Of a stretch of DNA of 36,514 nucleotides, positions 8,256-19,065 are shown piece by piece. The stretch spans positions 1 to 36,514 of the forward strand of contig CAJXLA010000017.1 in NCBI GenBank assembly GCA_913055795.1, in the 5' to 3' direction. This stretch comes from an uncultured Alcanivorax sp. Its GTDB lineage: Bacteria > Pseudomonadota > Gammaproteobacteria > Pseudomonadales > Alcanivoracaceae. Position numbers and translations under genes: made by a program. Positions within the stretch are counted from its first letter, which is position 1. Each line of letters starts with the position of its first letter. The notes beneath the pieces are model-generated. The model did no database searches and was not told where the DNA came from. It worked only from the letters and a program-made list of their open reading frames with translations.

Positions 8256-10088
8256 ATGTCACCACCCGCCCAACCCCGTTCCGATACCGGCGGTGAAACG
8301 CCCGGCCGCTTGCTGGGCGTGTTCCGCTACAGCCGCCGGGCCCTGGAACTGGTCTGGACCACCAATCGCCGCCTGACGATCCTGCTCGCCGTGGGCACGC
8401 TGATCGCGGGCCTGCTGCCGGCGGCCGCGGCCAAGGTGGGCCAGTGGATCGTCGACGGCGTGGTGGCCGCCATGGAGGGCAATGGTGACGCCGAGACCGT
8501 GTTCTGGTTCGTGGCCCTGGAAGGCGCGCTCATGGCCGGCATCGCCGGCGCCCAGCGCCTGATTTCGCTGGGGCAGTCCCTGCTGCGCGGGCTGCTGGGC
8601 CAGCGGGTGAACGTCATGATCCTGGACAAGGCGCTCACGCTGCAGCTGGCGCACTTCGAGGATTCGGAATTCTACGACAAGCTCACCCGCGCCCGGCGCG
8701 AAGCCTCCACCCGGCCGCTGGGGCTGGTCAACAAGACCTTCAGCCTGATCCAGAACGCCATCTCGCTGATCAGCTATGCCGCCCTGCTGCTGGCGTTCTC
8801 GCCCTGGGCCGTGGTGATCCTGATCCTGGGCGGCCTGCCCCAGTTCGTGGCCGAGGCGAAGTTCTCCGGCGACGCCTTTCAACTGTTTCGCCGACGCTCG
8901 GCGGACAACCGCCGGCAGATGTATCTCGAAACCGTGCTCGCGCGCGAGGACAGTGCCAAGGAAGTCAAACTCTTCCAGATCGGTCCGTTGCTGCTGGACT
9001 GGTACCGCCGGATCTTCGAACGCATTTACGCCGAGGACCGCGCGCTGACCCTGCGCCGGGAAACCTGGGGTTTCATTCTGGGGCTGCTGGGCACACTGAC
9101 CTTCTACGCCGCTTATGCCTGGATTGTCTGGTCCACCATGCAGGGCCAGCTCAGCCTGGGCGAGATGACCATGTATCTGGCCGTGTTCAAGCAGGGCCAG
9201 TCCGCCGTGAGCGCAAGCCTGACCGCCATATCCGGCATGTACGAGGACAACCTCTATCTGTCCAACCTCTACGAATACCTGGAGCAACCCGTGGAGGGCC
9301 CGACCGGCAGCGCCACCGAGGGCGCGCGCCCCGGCGACGGGGTGCGCTTCGAAAACGTCGGTTTCACCTATCCGGGTAACGAAGAGCCGGCGCTGCACAA
9401 CATCGACCTGCACCTGACTCCGGGCCAGAGCCTGGCCCTGGTGGGCCAGAACGGCTCCGGCAAGACCACGCTCATAAAACTGCTGGGACGGCTCTATGAA
9501 CCCACGGAAGGGCGGATCCTGCTGGATGGCACCGACTTGCGCGACTGGGATCCGCCCGTGCTGCGCCGGCGCATTGGCGTCATCTTCCAGGACTTCATGC
9601 GCTATCAAATGCGCGTGGGCGAAAACATCGGCGCCGGCGACGTGGAGCGTTTCGAGGACACGCAAGGCTGGCGCGAGGCGGCGGAGCAGGGTCTGGCGGA
9701 TGACTTTATCCAAGCACTGCCCGAAGGCTATGAAACCCAGCTCGGCCGCTGGTTCAGCGGCGGCCGCGAACTGTCCGGCGGTCAGTGGCAGAAGATCGCC
9801 GTGGCGCGCGCGTTCATGCGTCGCGGCGCGGACATTCTGGTGCTGGACGAACCCACAGCCGCCATGGACGCCGAAGCGGAAGCACAGGTCTTCCAGCACT
9901 TCCGCGAGATGACCCGCGACCGTATCGCCATTCTCATTTCGCACCGCTTTTCCACGGTGCGCATGGCCGATCAGATCATCGTCATGGAAGAAGGTCGTGT
10001 AATCGAGCGCGGCCAACACGAGGAACTGCTCGCGCTTAACGGCACCTATGCCCGCCTGTTCCGGCTTCAGGCCGCGGGCTACCAGTAA
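8256..10088 (+). CDS. ABC exporter, fused membrane and ATP-binding domains
   Basis: N-terminal TM domain; Walker A GQNGSGKTT, signature ELSGGQWQK, Walker B DILVLDEPTAAMD, H-loop SHRFSTV. Confidence 0.95.
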   Translation: MSPPAQPRSDTGGETPGRLLGVFRYSRRALELVWTTNRRLTILLAVGTLIAGLLPAAAAKVGQWIVDGVVAAMEGNGDAETVFWFVALEGALMAGIAGAQRLISLGQSLLRGLLGQRVNVMILDKALTLQLAHFEDSEFYDKLTRARREASTRPLGLVNKTFSLIQNAISLISYAALLLAFSPWAVVILILGGLPQFVAEAKFSGDAFQLFRRRSADNRRQMYLETVLAREDSAKEVKLFQIGPLLLDWYRRIFERIYAEDRALTLRRETWGFILGLLGTLTFYAAYAWIVWSTMQGQLSLGEMTMYLAVFKQGQSAVSASLTAISGMYEDNLYLSNLYEYLEQPVEGPTGSATEGARPGDGVRFENVGFTYPGNEEPALHNIDLHLTPGQSLALVGQNGSGKTTLIKLLGRLYEPTEGRILLDGTDLRDWDPPVLRRRIGVIFQDFMRYQMRVGENIGAGDVERFEDTQGWREAAEQGLADDFIQALPEGYETQLGRWFSGGRELSGGQWQKIAVARAFMRRGADILVLDEPTAAMDAEAEAQVFQHFREMTRDRIAILISHRFSTVRMADQIIVMEEGRVIERGQHEELLALNGTYARLFRLQAAGYQ

Positions 10089-10094
10089 ACGGCT

Positions 10095-10427
10095 TCAGCC
10101 GGCATGCTTCAGCGCCAGACGCTTGCGGAGGCGCTGGACACGGTTGCCCTGCGTCTGCGCTTCGTCGGTTTCCAGCAGCTGCACATAGCCGTGGTCACGA
10201 AGCTCGTTGAACCTGGCGGCGACATCGCCGTAATTTTCCAGTGTCCGGGCATAGACCCGGAAAGGCGAGTGCCCGTCCACCGACCGCAACAGGGTCCGCA
10301 AACGCCGGGGCAGCGACGACTGCGACGTGTGCACCCGGCTCTCGCGGTGCCCCTGTCCGGTCTTGATGAACACATCCTCGGTGTGAAAGCTTCGTTGCTG
10401 CCCCTCAGCCCGCGTAGCGGCATGCAT
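10095..10427 (-). CDS. Small protein paralogous to the N-terminal domain of the 11080..11736 product
   Basis: Shared pattern DVxxKTxxGxRESRxxTxxSSLPRRLRTLLxxVDGxxPFxVYxxTLxNYGDV; RBS AAGGAGG upstream of the ATG. Confidence 0.7.
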   Translation of the reverse strand: MHAATRAEGQQRSFHTEDVFIKTGQGHRESRVHTSQSSLPRRLRTLLRSVDGHSPFRVYARTLENYGDVAARFNELRDHGYVQLLETDEAQTQGNRVQRLRKRLALKHAG

Positions 10428-10583
10428 CAAATTACCCTCCTTTGCGGCCTGGTCAAACCGGATCGAAGCGCAATGCCTTCAACCCCGACCGATGAACACT
10501 GTGGACACCGGCCCGTGAAAGCACGGTGACGCAAGCCTTTGTGCAGCTGCGCGGCCATCACGCTCCACCCGGGCAACGCGCAC

Positions 10584-11069
10584 TCAGGACGCACTGAACA
10601 ACCGCGCCAGCGCGCCTTTTTCCGGCGTCTCCTGCGGCTTGGCTTTCTTGTCTTCCATGGCCACTGTGGTATCCGTCAGTTCCTGCATCATGTTCTCCAC
10701 GGCATCGCCTTCCATGACATAGGGGTTGAACTGACTGCGCACCGAGTACTTGAGATAGATGGAGCGACTGGCTTCACTCGCGGGCGCAAAGGACATGGAC
10801 CATTCCGCCCAGTTGCGGCTCTCGGCGCGTTCGTACTTGAGGATCATCAGATCCTTGTGACGCGGGTCCTGCTCCAGGGTGTTGTAGAGCTTGTTGACCT
10901 CCTTGCGATCGCCCTCCAGCACCTGCAGAAAGATGCGGGAATTGAACATGAGCATGCCGGTGAGGTCCTTCGCGGCATTGTTCTTCTGGGCGGTGGCGAG
11001 AATGCGACGGAATTCGTCGATATCCACACCCTCGGTGGCAGTGCTGCAATAGATGATACGCGTGAGCAT
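10584..11069 (-). CDS. BLUF-domain blue-light photoreceptor
   Basis: MLTRIIYCSTA...FRRILATAQKNNAAKDLTGMLMFNSRIFLQVLEGDRKEVNKLYNTLEQDPRHKDLMIL...WSMSF: BLUF Tyr, Asn and Gln positions present. Confidence 0.9.
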   Translation of the reverse strand: MLTRIIYCSTATEGVDIDEFRRILATAQKNNAAKDLTGMLMFNSRIFLQVLEGDRKEVNKLYNTLEQDPRHKDLMILKYERAESRNWAEWSMSFAPASEASRSIYLKYSVRSQFNPYVMEGDAVENMMQELTDTTVAMEDKKAKPQETPEKGALARLFSAS

Positions 11070-11079
11070 GTTGTCTCCT

Positions 11080-11736
11080 TCAGGCGAGTTGCTTGCGCAC
11101 TTCAGATACGAAGCGCTTGACGTCCCGGCTGCCCATGCCCGCCTTGAGTTCCTCGGCAAGCTCGGGCAACAGATCCAGCAATTGCTGGGGCGTATCCACG
11201 GCTTCCACTTTCAGCAGAAGTTCCATGGCATCCGAACCCAGTTTTTCGGTGATCAGCGTGCTGATATCGCTCATCAGCTCGCGGAATTCGTGCTGATCGA
11301 TGCCACGGCCCGCCGGCTGTTCGGGATTGCCGGCCGATTCCGGCGCTGGTTCCGCGCGGGGCGCGGGTGACTGTTCGGCTCGGGGCTCCGGCTCGGGCTG
11401 GGCTCCCGGCGCCGCGGTCGGTTGCACTTCCTCCACCGGCGGCGGCCCGGCCGCGCCTGTTTTGGTATGCTCCCGGACTTGACATTCCAGATAACCGCCC
11501 GTGACGAGCGCCTCGTAGAGCGAGCCCACGTCGCCGTAATTCGCCAGCGTCTCTTCATAGACATGAAAAGGGGTCTTGCCGTCGACCACCATCAGCAGCG
11601 TGCGCAGGCGCCGCGGCAGCGACGACTCGGCGGTCTGAATGCGGCTCTCCCGGTTGCCCTTTTCCGTTTTGACCAGGACGTCGCCGGGATGGAATTCAGC
11701 TTCGTCGTTCATGGCTTTCACTTGTTCGTTGGACAT
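11080..11736 (-). CDS. Two-part protein: paralogous N-terminal domain, Pro/Glu linker, helical C-terminal domain
   Basis: Shares the N-terminal domain with 10095..10427; linker PPPVEEVQPTAAPGAQPEPEPRAEQSPAPRAEPAPES; GGGGG RBS upstream of the ATG. Confidence 0.7.
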   Translation of the reverse strand: MSNEQVKAMNDEAEFHPGDVLVKTEKGNRESRIQTAESSLPRRLRTLLMVVDGKTPFHVYEETLANYGDVGSLYEALVTGGYLECQVREHTKTGAAGPPPVEEVQPTAAPGAQPEPEPRAEQSPAPRAEPAPESAGNPEQPAGRGIDQHEFRELMSDISTLITEKLGSDAMELLLKVEAVDTPQQLLDLLPELAEELKAGMGSRDVKRFVSEVRKQLA

Positions 11737-11948
11737 AAATTACCCCCTGCCTCTGGGCGCGTCCCGGGATTTTCGCCGGAACGCGTACACAGCGACCGTT
11801 TGAACTGCGTCACACTTTAGGACCGGATGCGTGAAAGCCTGGTGAATCAAGGCGTCGTGAATTTTCGGAAACACAAAAGGCGCCGCCGAATTGAGCGCCC
11901 CGGCCTTTACCTTTATAAAGGGGCTTTGCCATCGCCTCGTGGGGATCC

Positions 11949-14900
11949 ATGCAACCCGGCTTTGCCGTCATCCACGCCAACCATCTGGAAGACCTGACCG
12001 ACATCACGGTCCAGTGGCTGCGCGATAACCCTCTGGCACCGCTGGAAAACGAGGTCTTTCTGGTGCAGTCCAACGGCATGGCCCAGTGGCTCAAGCTGGA
12101 GCTGGCCGCCGACGACGCCTGTGGCATTGCCGCCGCACAGGAATTCCAGATGCCCCAGCGCTTTCTCTGGCAGGTCTACCGCCAGGTGCTGGGCGAGAAT
12201 CAGGTGCCGCGCACCTCGCCCTATGACAAGTCCCGGCTGATCTGGCGGCTGATGCGGCTACTGCCGGAACTGCTCGGTGACGAGGCCTTCGCGGCCCTGC
12301 GCCGCTTTCTCGACGAGGGCACCGACCAGCGCAAGCGCTATCAGCTCGCCGAACGCCTGGCCGATCTGCTGGACCAGTACCAGGTCTACCGCGCGGACTG
12401 GCTGGATGACTGGGAAGCGGGCCGGGACCGCATCCGCCGTGATCCCGCCGACGACGGGAGCGAACTGGACGCCGATCAGCGCTGGCAGGCGATTCTCTGG
12501 CGCCGGCTGATCGAGGACATGGACACGAATCAGCGCGACACCTCGCGCGCGAAGATTCACCGGCGTTTTCTGCAAGCGCTGGACCAGGGCGACGCGCCCG
12601 CCGATCTACCCCGGCGCATCGTGGTCTTCGGCATTAGCTCCTTGCCCCAGCAGGCGCTGGAAGCGCTGCATGCGCTCTCGCGTCACTGTCAGATCCTGAT
12701 GCTGGTGCAGAACCCCTGCCGGCATTACTGGGCGGATATCGTCGAGGACCGGCACCTGTTGCGCATTGACCAGAACCGCCATGGCAGCAAGCCGGAACTG
12801 GCCACGCTCGACCCGGAGGAAATGCATCGCTACGCCAACCCGCTGCTCGCCGCCTGGGGCAAGCAGGGCCGCGACTATATCGGTCTGCTCTACAACTATG
12901 ACCTGCCCGAGCAATATCAGGGCTGGTTCAATGAAATTGATGCGTTCTCGGACGTAACCACCCGACACCATGCACCCGATAGTCTGCTGGCCGAAATCCA
13001 GCAGGCCATTCTTGATCTGGAACCCCTGCCGCCGGCGGATCAGTCCCGGATGCGTTCACCGGACGCTTCGGTGTCCCTGCAGGTCACGCACGGTCCCCAG
13101 CGCGAAGTGGAAGTGCTGCACGATCAGTTGCTCCAGCGCTTCAAGGACGCCGGCGGCGATCTGCGCCCACGCGACGTGATCGTCATGGTCCCGGACATCG
13201 AAACCTATGCGCCGCACATCGAGGCGGTCTTCGGCAATCTCGACAGCGACGATCCGCGCCATATTCCCTACACCATTTCCGACCGCAGTCAGCGTCATAC
13301 CCTGGCGCTTGCCGGCGCACTGGAAAAACTGCTGGAGCTGCCCGAGTGGCGCTTTACCGTGGGCGAGCTGCTGGATCTGCTGGATGTGCCGGCGCTGCGC
13401 GCACGCTTTGGCCTGCACGAAAACGATCTGCCCTTATTGCATCAATGGATACACGGCGCCGGCATCCGCTGGGGCCTGCACGGCGAACAACGCGCCGCTC
13501 TGGATCTGCCCGCGGAGTTCGAACAGAACAGCTGGTGGTTCGGACTCAAACGCATGCTGCTCGGCTATGCCGTGGGCCAGGGCGAGGCCTGGGAGGGCAT
13601 TGAACCCTATGACGAAGTGGGCGGTCTGGAAGCGGACCTTGCCGGGCGTCTGGTGCAACTGCTCGAGACCCTGGAAACCCAGTGGCACGAGTTGCGCCGC
13701 GACGGCACACCCACGGAATGGGTACAACGTCTGCGCGCACTGACCGAAGCGCTTTTCCTGCTCACCGAACCCGAAGACCTGCAACTCGAAGCCACGTTGC
13801 TGGACGCACTGGAGCAATGGCAATCCGCCTGCCTTGAGGCCGGCTTCGACGAGCCTCTGCCACTGGCCGTGGCCAGTCAGGCCTGGCTGTCCGCGCTGGA
13901 TCCATCCGGTCTGTCACAACGTTTTCTCGCCGGCCGGGTCAACTTCTGCACCCTCATGCCCATGCGCTCCATTCCCTTCCGCGTGGTCTGCCTGCTGGGC
14001 ATGAATGACGGCGACTATCCGCGCAGCCAGACGCCACTGGATTTCGATCTCATGGGCGTCAAGGATCAGTATCGTCCGGGTGACCGTTCAAGACGCGAGG
14101 ATGATCGCTATCTGTTCCTGGAAGCGCTGTTGTCCGCGCGTGAACAACTTTACATCAGCTGGGTGGGGCGCAACGTACGCGACAACGACAAACGCCCGCC
14201 TTCGGTCCTGCTGGCCCAGTTGCAGGACTATATCGAACAGGGCTGGCGCACAAACCGAGGCAAATCACTGCTGGAAGCCATTACCACCGAGCATCCCTTG
14301 CAGCCGTTCAGCCGGCGCTATTTTGAAAAGGGCAGTCTGCTTTTCACCTTTGCCAAAGAATGGGTCGCTGTTCATGACGACAAGCCTGTGGTTGAGGAGA
14401 ATCGTCCCCTGCCGCCACCGGAACCGGAAAGCGAACCCGTACTGGCGCTGAACCAGCTTTCCCGCTTTCTCAAACAGCCCGCGGCCCTGTTCTTTCACGA
14501 ACGGCTCAAGGTGCGCTTCCAGCGTCCCGATCTGGAAGCCGAGGACGCCGAGCCCTTCGACTTCGATGGCCTGGATCAGTACCAGATCACCGAGGAATTG
14601 CTGGACGCCACGCGAACCGCCACGGAGCACAATACCGAAACGGCCCTGGCCAAACGCGAAGCCGCGCTGCGCCGCGCGGGCCGGATTCCGCCCGGCGTCT
14701 TTGGCGAATCCGCCCTGGCCGAAATCAGTGAAAAGGCCCGCGCCGCCGTGGGCCACTGGCAGCAGCTGCGCTCCGGCTGGCAACCGACCGAAGACATTCA
14801 CGAGATTCGGCAGGCATTTCAGGTCGGGGACCAGAACATCCACATCGAGGACTGGCTGGACGATCTGCTGGTCAATGACGAAGGCCGCCACGCCCGCGTG

Positions 14901-15395
14901 CTGATGCTGCCCAATGACCTGGCCAACAACAAGGACAAGAACAAGACCTGGAATGCCCTGCCCGCCTGGATCGTTCATCTGGGTGGCTGTGCCCAGGGGC
15001 TGGATCTGACCACCGCACTGATTGCCGGTGATCAACGCAAGGTGTTGCGGCCCATCGCACCGGAGGAAGCCCGGGATCTTCTGCACAGTCTCATCGAGGG
15101 CTGGTGGCTGGGTCAGCAGGCGCCGTTGCCCGTGGCCTGTCGCAGCGCCTTTGCCTGGCTCGATCACGACGACAAGAAGAATCCGGCAGAGCATGCGCGG
15201 ACCGAATACGAGGGCGGCTTCAACAAGACCGGCGAACGGGATTTCACACCGGAACTCGGGCGCGCCTTCCCCGATCTCGATGCCATGATCGCCGCCAACG
15301 AACCCGCGCCCGGTGGTTTCGAGGCCTGGATGCGGTCTTTCTATGAACCCTTGCGTGAACGCCTGGTTCATCTGCCGGAAGGAGAAACGCTGTGA
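11949..15395 (+). CDS. recC: Exodeoxyribonuclease V subunit gamma
   Basis: 1148 aa with RecC-like N-terminus (FAVIHANHLEDLTDITVQWL...ENEVFLVQSNGMAQWLKLELA) and MRSIPFRVVCLLGMNDGDYPR; upstream of recB. Confidence 0.95.
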   Translation: MQPGFAVIHANHLEDLTDITVQWLRDNPLAPLENEVFLVQSNGMAQWLKLELAADDACGIAAAQEFQMPQRFLWQVYRQVLGENQVPRTSPYDKSRLIWRLMRLLPELLGDEAFAALRRFLDEGTDQRKRYQLAERLADLLDQYQVYRADWLDDWEAGRDRIRRDPADDGSELDADQRWQAILWRRLIEDMDTNQRDTSRAKIHRRFLQALDQGDAPADLPRRIVVFGISSLPQQALEALHALSRHCQILMLVQNPCRHYWADIVEDRHLLRIDQNRHGSKPELATLDPEEMHRYANPLLAAWGKQGRDYIGLLYNYDLPEQYQGWFNEIDAFSDVTTRHHAPDSLLAEIQQAILDLEPLPPADQSRMRSPDASVSLQVTHGPQREVEVLHDQLLQRFKDAGGDLRPRDVIVMVPDIETYAPHIEAVFGNLDSDDPRHIPYTISDRSQRHTLALAGALEKLLELPEWRFTVGELLDLLDVPALRARFGLHENDLPLLHQWIHGAGIRWGLHGEQRAALDLPAEFEQNSWWFGLKRMLLGYAVGQGEAWEGIEPYDEVGGLEADLAGRLVQLLETLETQWHELRRDGTPTEWVQRLRALTEALFLLTEPEDLQLEATLLDALEQWQSACLEAGFDEPLPLAVASQAWLSALDPSGLSQRFLAGRVNFCTLMPMRSIPFRVVCLLGMNDGDYPRSQTPLDFDLMGVKDQYRPGDRSRREDDRYLFLEALLSAREQLYISWVGRNVRDNDKRPPSVLLAQLQDYIEQGWRTNRGKSLLEAITTEHPLQPFSRRYFEKGSLLFTFAKEWVAVHDDKPVVEENRPLPPPEPESEPVLALNQLSRFLKQPAALFFHERLKVRFQRPDLEAEDAEPFDFDGLDQYQITEELLDATRTATEHNTETALAKREAALRRAGRIPPGVFGESALAEISEKARAAVGHWQQLRSGWQPTEDIHEIRQAFQVGDQNIHIEDWLDDLLVNDEGRHARVLMLPNDLANNKDKNKTWNALPAWIVHLGGCAQGLDLTTALIAGDQRKVLRPIAPEEARDLLHSLIEGWWLGQQAPLPVACRSAFAWLDHDDKKNPAEHARTEYEGGFNKTGERDFTPELGRAFPDLDAMIAANEPAPGGFEAWMRSFYEPLRERLVHLPEGETL

Positions 15396-18300
15396 GCGAA
15401 AACGAAGCACCCTTGCCGCTCAGCTTTCCCCTCAAGGGCGCGCGCCTGATCGAGGCCAGCGCGGGCACCGGCAAGACCTTTACACTAGCCGCGCTCTATG
15501 TACGCCTGGTATTGCGCCATGGGGGCGACAATGCCTTTGTGCGTGCACTCATGCCGCCCGAGATCCTGGTGGTCACTTTCACCGAGGCGGCCACACGCGA
15601 ACTGCGTGACCGCATTCGCAACCGGCTCGCGGAAACCGCGCGCTTTTTCCGCGGCCAGGAAGACGAAACCGACGCCGATCCTTTCGTCGCCGGCCTGCTG
15701 GCCGAACATGACGAAACCGAACGGCCCGGTTGCGCGGACCTGCTCGACGCCGCCGCGCAGTGGATGGACGAGGCGGCCGTCTACACCATCCATTCGTTCT
15801 GCAATCGCATGCTGCGCGAACATGCCTTTGATTCGGGCAGTCTCTTTGATCTCGAACTCAGTCAGGACGAACAACAGATCGTCGAGGACGCCGCCCGGGA
15901 TTACTGGCGTACCTTCTGTTATCCACTGAACGAACGCGAGGCGCACACGCTCAAAGAAATCGCCACCACGCCGGATGAACTCCTGGCGGAGGTGCGCCCC
16001 CTGCTGGGGCAGGATGGGGAAGCCCTGCGCGAATCCGCCGGCGATATCCTCCGGCGCATTACCGATGAACGCGAAGAAAAACGCGAAGCCGGCAAGGCCT
16101 TCTGGCGCGAACAGCTTCCCGATCTGATCGGCAAGTTCGAACAGGCCTGGAACGAAAAGCGCCTGCCGAAAAGCAAGCCGTCCAATTCGAAAAAGGTACT
16201 GGAGTGGCTGGACCAGATCCGTGCCTGGACCCAGGACCCGGAAGCGGTCACGCCTGGGCTCACGGCTACCGCCTTTCAGCGTCTGCGCCCGGAAGAAATC
16301 CGGGCGCACGGCACCGAAGTGGACGAACTCGCCGGCCATCCGGGGCTGGAACGGCTGCCCGAACTCCAGGACCCGCAAGCCGGACTGCCGAAACTAACAC
16401 CGGAGCTGCTGCCCCATGCGGCCGCCTGGATCACCGAACGCGTTCAGCGGCACAAGCGGCGTCAGGGTGTTATCGGTTTCGACGACATGCTGAGCCGATT
16501 GCGCGATGCCCTGCACGGAGACAATGGCAATAAGCTCGCGCGCATCATTCGCAACCAGTTCCCGGTGGCGCTGATCGACGAGTTCCAGGACACGGATCCG
16601 GTGCAGTACGACATCTTCCACCGGATCTATGCCCAGCAGCCGGACGTAGGCTGGTTCATGATCGGCGATCCCAAGCAGGCGATCTATGCCTTCCGGGGCG
16701 CGGATATCTTTACCTATCTGCATGCACGGAAGACGGTCGGCGAAAACCGGCACAGTCTGGATCACAACTTCCGTTCCAGCCCGGCGCTGGTGGAAGCGGT
16801 GAATCAGGTCTTGGGCGCGGCCGAAGCCCGGAACCCGGAAGGGGCCTTTCTGCTGGATCACAGCATTCCGTTCGAGCACGTCCATGCGGGCACGAAACAG
16901 AACAAGCGACTGACGGTGAACGAACGCGAGCAGCCCGCACTCAACTTCTGGCTGCTGTTCCAGAATCCGGACTCCGGCGAGACCAGCCTGCCCAAGGGGC
17001 AGTATCAGGAACAGATGGCCGCCGCTTGCGCCTCGCACATGACCCGGCTGCTCAATCAGGGCCGCACCGGTGAGGCGTACCTGCACGACGACACCAGCGA
17101 ACCGGTCCGGCCCGCGGACATGGCCGTGCTGGTACGCACCGGCCGGGAAGCCCGCGCCATCCGTAATGAACTCGACCGCCGCGGCGTGCGTTCGGTCTAT
17201 CTTTCCGACAAGGACAATGTGCTCACCACGGGCGAAGCCAACGACATGCTGCTATGGCTCATGGCCTGTGCCGAACCGGAATCGGAAAGCGCGCTGCGCG
17301 CCGCCCTGGCCACGGCCACCCTGGGCCTGAGCTGGCGTCAGCTGGATGAACTGGGCAACGACGAACGCCAGCGGGAAGACAAGATCGATCAGTTCCGCGA
17401 CTATCGCCGGCGCTGGCGCCGTCAGGGCGTGCTGGCCATGCTGCGCACCCTGATGCGTCAGCACGAGGTTCCCGAACGGCTGATGCAGTGCGAGGGTGGC
17501 GAACGTTCGCTCACCAATCTGCTGCATCTCTCGGAACTGCTGCAACAGGCGGCTACCGGTCTCGACGGCGAACAGGCTTTGATCCGCTGGTTCGCCGAGG
17601 AACAGGACGCGGCCGCCGACAGTGCCGCCAGCGAGGAACAGATCCTGCGCCTGGAAAGCGACGCGGATCTGGTGAAGGTGATCACCATTCACAAGGCCAA
17701 GGGCCTGGAATACCCACTGGTGTTTCTGCCCTTCATCTGCAACTTCCGCCCGGTAAATCCGAACGACAAGCCGCTGCGCTATCACGACGAAAACAATGTG
17801 CTGCAACTGAGTCTCGAACCGGACGAGACTATCCTGGCCCAGGCAGAACGCGAACGTCTGGCCGAGGACATGCGCCTGCTCTATGTCGCGCTGACACGAG
17901 CGAAGTTCGCCTGCTGGCTGGGCATGGCCCCCATGCGCAGTGGCGGCGGCAAAAGCCGAATGGATCTGCACCAGAGCGGGATAGGCACCCTGCTGGGGAT
18001 CAACGCGGACGATCAGGTGGATCAGTTGCAGGAGAAACTGCAACACCACGCGCACAACAGTGAAACCATCCAGGTGGTGCCGGCACCGGAGATCACCAGC
18101 GAAACCCTGCAACCGGCCTCAGAGAAAGACAACAGAATCGGGTCTGCGGAGACCTTCGAGGGTGTGCCCATGGAACGCTGGTGGGTCGCCAGCTACAGCG
18201 CCCTGCAACATGAAGCGGGTCAAAATACGCCGCCGGATTCGGCCCGGGACGAGGATTATCTCGAAGAAACACCGGCATCCGGGTCCATGTCACGCGGAGC

Positions 18301-19057
18301 CGATTCGGGCCATCCCCTGCATGCCTTCATGAGCGGGCCCATGGCCGGTACCTTTCTGCACGGTTTGCTGGAAGTGCTGGCCGACGAAGGTTTCGATTGC
18401 GGCGCACCGGAAGAAGGTGTATTCGCCGACGCCCTGCATCAGCGTCTGGCCGTACGCCGCTGGGAAGACTGGCACCAGCCATTGCATGAATGGATGCACG
18501 CACTCGTGGCAACGCCGCTACCGCTGGGCGAAACCGAAGTCGCCTTGCAGCAATTGCAGCCGCATGCCTTTCGCCCGGAACTGGAATTCCTGTTTCCGGT
18601 GCATCAGGTACCGGCGGCCGAACTGGATCGCATTATCCGCGCGCATGTTCTTCCGGGCGAGGACCGTCCACCACTGGCCGAGGAACACCTCAACGGCATG
18701 CTCAAGGGCTTTATCGATCTGGTGTTCGAACACGATGGGCGCTATTACGTCATGGACTACAAGTCCAACCGCCTGGGCGAGGACGACCACGCCTATACCG
18801 AAGCGGCCATGCGGGAAGCGGTGCTGAAAAAACGCTATGACGTCCAGTACAGCCTCTACCTGCTGGCACTCCATCGATTACTCCAGACACGGCTGGGCGA
18901 CGCCTATGACTATGACCAGCACATCGGTGGCTCTGCCTACTATTTCCTGCGCGGCATCCATGCCGACAGCCGTGGTCTGTTTTTCGAGTGTCCGCCGAAG
19001 GCATTGATGGAAGAAATGGATGCACTCTTTCGCGGGGATATGGTCCCCCATGGATAA
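15392..19057 (+). CDS. recB: Exodeoxyribonuclease V subunit beta
   Basis: Walker A EASAGTGKTFTLAALY, LIDEFQDTDPVQYDIF, helicase motifs, C-terminal nuclease YVMDYKSNRLG; GTG start overlapping the recC stop by 4 nt. Confidence 0.95.
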   Translation: MSENEAPLPLSFPLKGARLIEASAGTGKTFTLAALYVRLVLRHGGDNAFVRALMPPEILVVTFTEAATRELRDRIRNRLAETARFFRGQEDETDADPFVAGLLAEHDETERPGCADLLDAAAQWMDEAAVYTIHSFCNRMLREHAFDSGSLFDLELSQDEQQIVEDAARDYWRTFCYPLNEREAHTLKEIATTPDELLAEVRPLLGQDGEALRESAGDILRRITDEREEKREAGKAFWREQLPDLIGKFEQAWNEKRLPKSKPSNSKKVLEWLDQIRAWTQDPEAVTPGLTATAFQRLRPEEIRAHGTEVDELAGHPGLERLPELQDPQAGLPKLTPELLPHAAAWITERVQRHKRRQGVIGFDDMLSRLRDALHGDNGNKLARIIRNQFPVALIDEFQDTDPVQYDIFHRIYAQQPDVGWFMIGDPKQAIYAFRGADIFTYLHARKTVGENRHSLDHNFRSSPALVEAVNQVLGAAEARNPEGAFLLDHSIPFEHVHAGTKQNKRLTVNEREQPALNFWLLFQNPDSGETSLPKGQYQEQMAAACASHMTRLLNQGRTGEAYLHDDTSEPVRPADMAVLVRTGREARAIRNELDRRGVRSVYLSDKDNVLTTGEANDMLLWLMACAEPESESALRAALATATLGLSWRQLDELGNDERQREDKIDQFRDYRRRWRRQGVLAMLRTLMRQHEVPERLMQCEGGERSLTNLLHLSELLQQAATGLDGEQALIRWFAEEQDAAADSAASEEQILRLESDADLVKVITIHKAKGLEYPLVFLPFICNFRPVNPNDKPLRYHDENNVLQLSLEPDETILAQAERERLAEDMRLLYVALTRAKFACWLGMAPMRSGGGKSRMDLHQSGIGTLLGINADDQVDQLQEKLQHHAHNSETIQVVPAPEITSETLQPASEKDNRIGSAETFEGVPMERWWVASYSALQHEAGQNTPPDSARDEDYLEETPASGSMSRGADSGHPLHAFMSGPMAGTFLHGLLEVLADEGFDCGAPEEGVFADALHQRLAVRRWEDWHQPLHEWMHALVATPLPLGETEVALQQLQPHAFRPELEFLFPVHQVPAAELDRIIRAHVLPGEDRPPLAEEHLNGMLKGFIDLVFEHDGRYYVMDYKSNRLGEDDHAYTEAAMREAVLKKRYDVQYSLYLLALHRLLQTRLGDAYDYDQHIGGSAYYFLRGIHADSRGLFFECPPKALMEEMDALFRGDMVPHG

Positions 19058-19065
19058 TCGTTCCG

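Noticed and set aside
8259-10019. 586-aa minus-strand ORF antisense to the ABC exporter
   Set aside because: Shadow frame with biased composition; the plus strand carries all ABC motifs.
11880-11945. Hairpin-like CCTTTATAAAGG upstream of recC as a regulator site
   Set aside because: Short palindrome, easily found by chance; no second copy or known regulator match.
14265-15410. 381-aa minus-strand ORF antisense to recC
   Set aside because: Shadow of recC codon bias; no recognisable domain.
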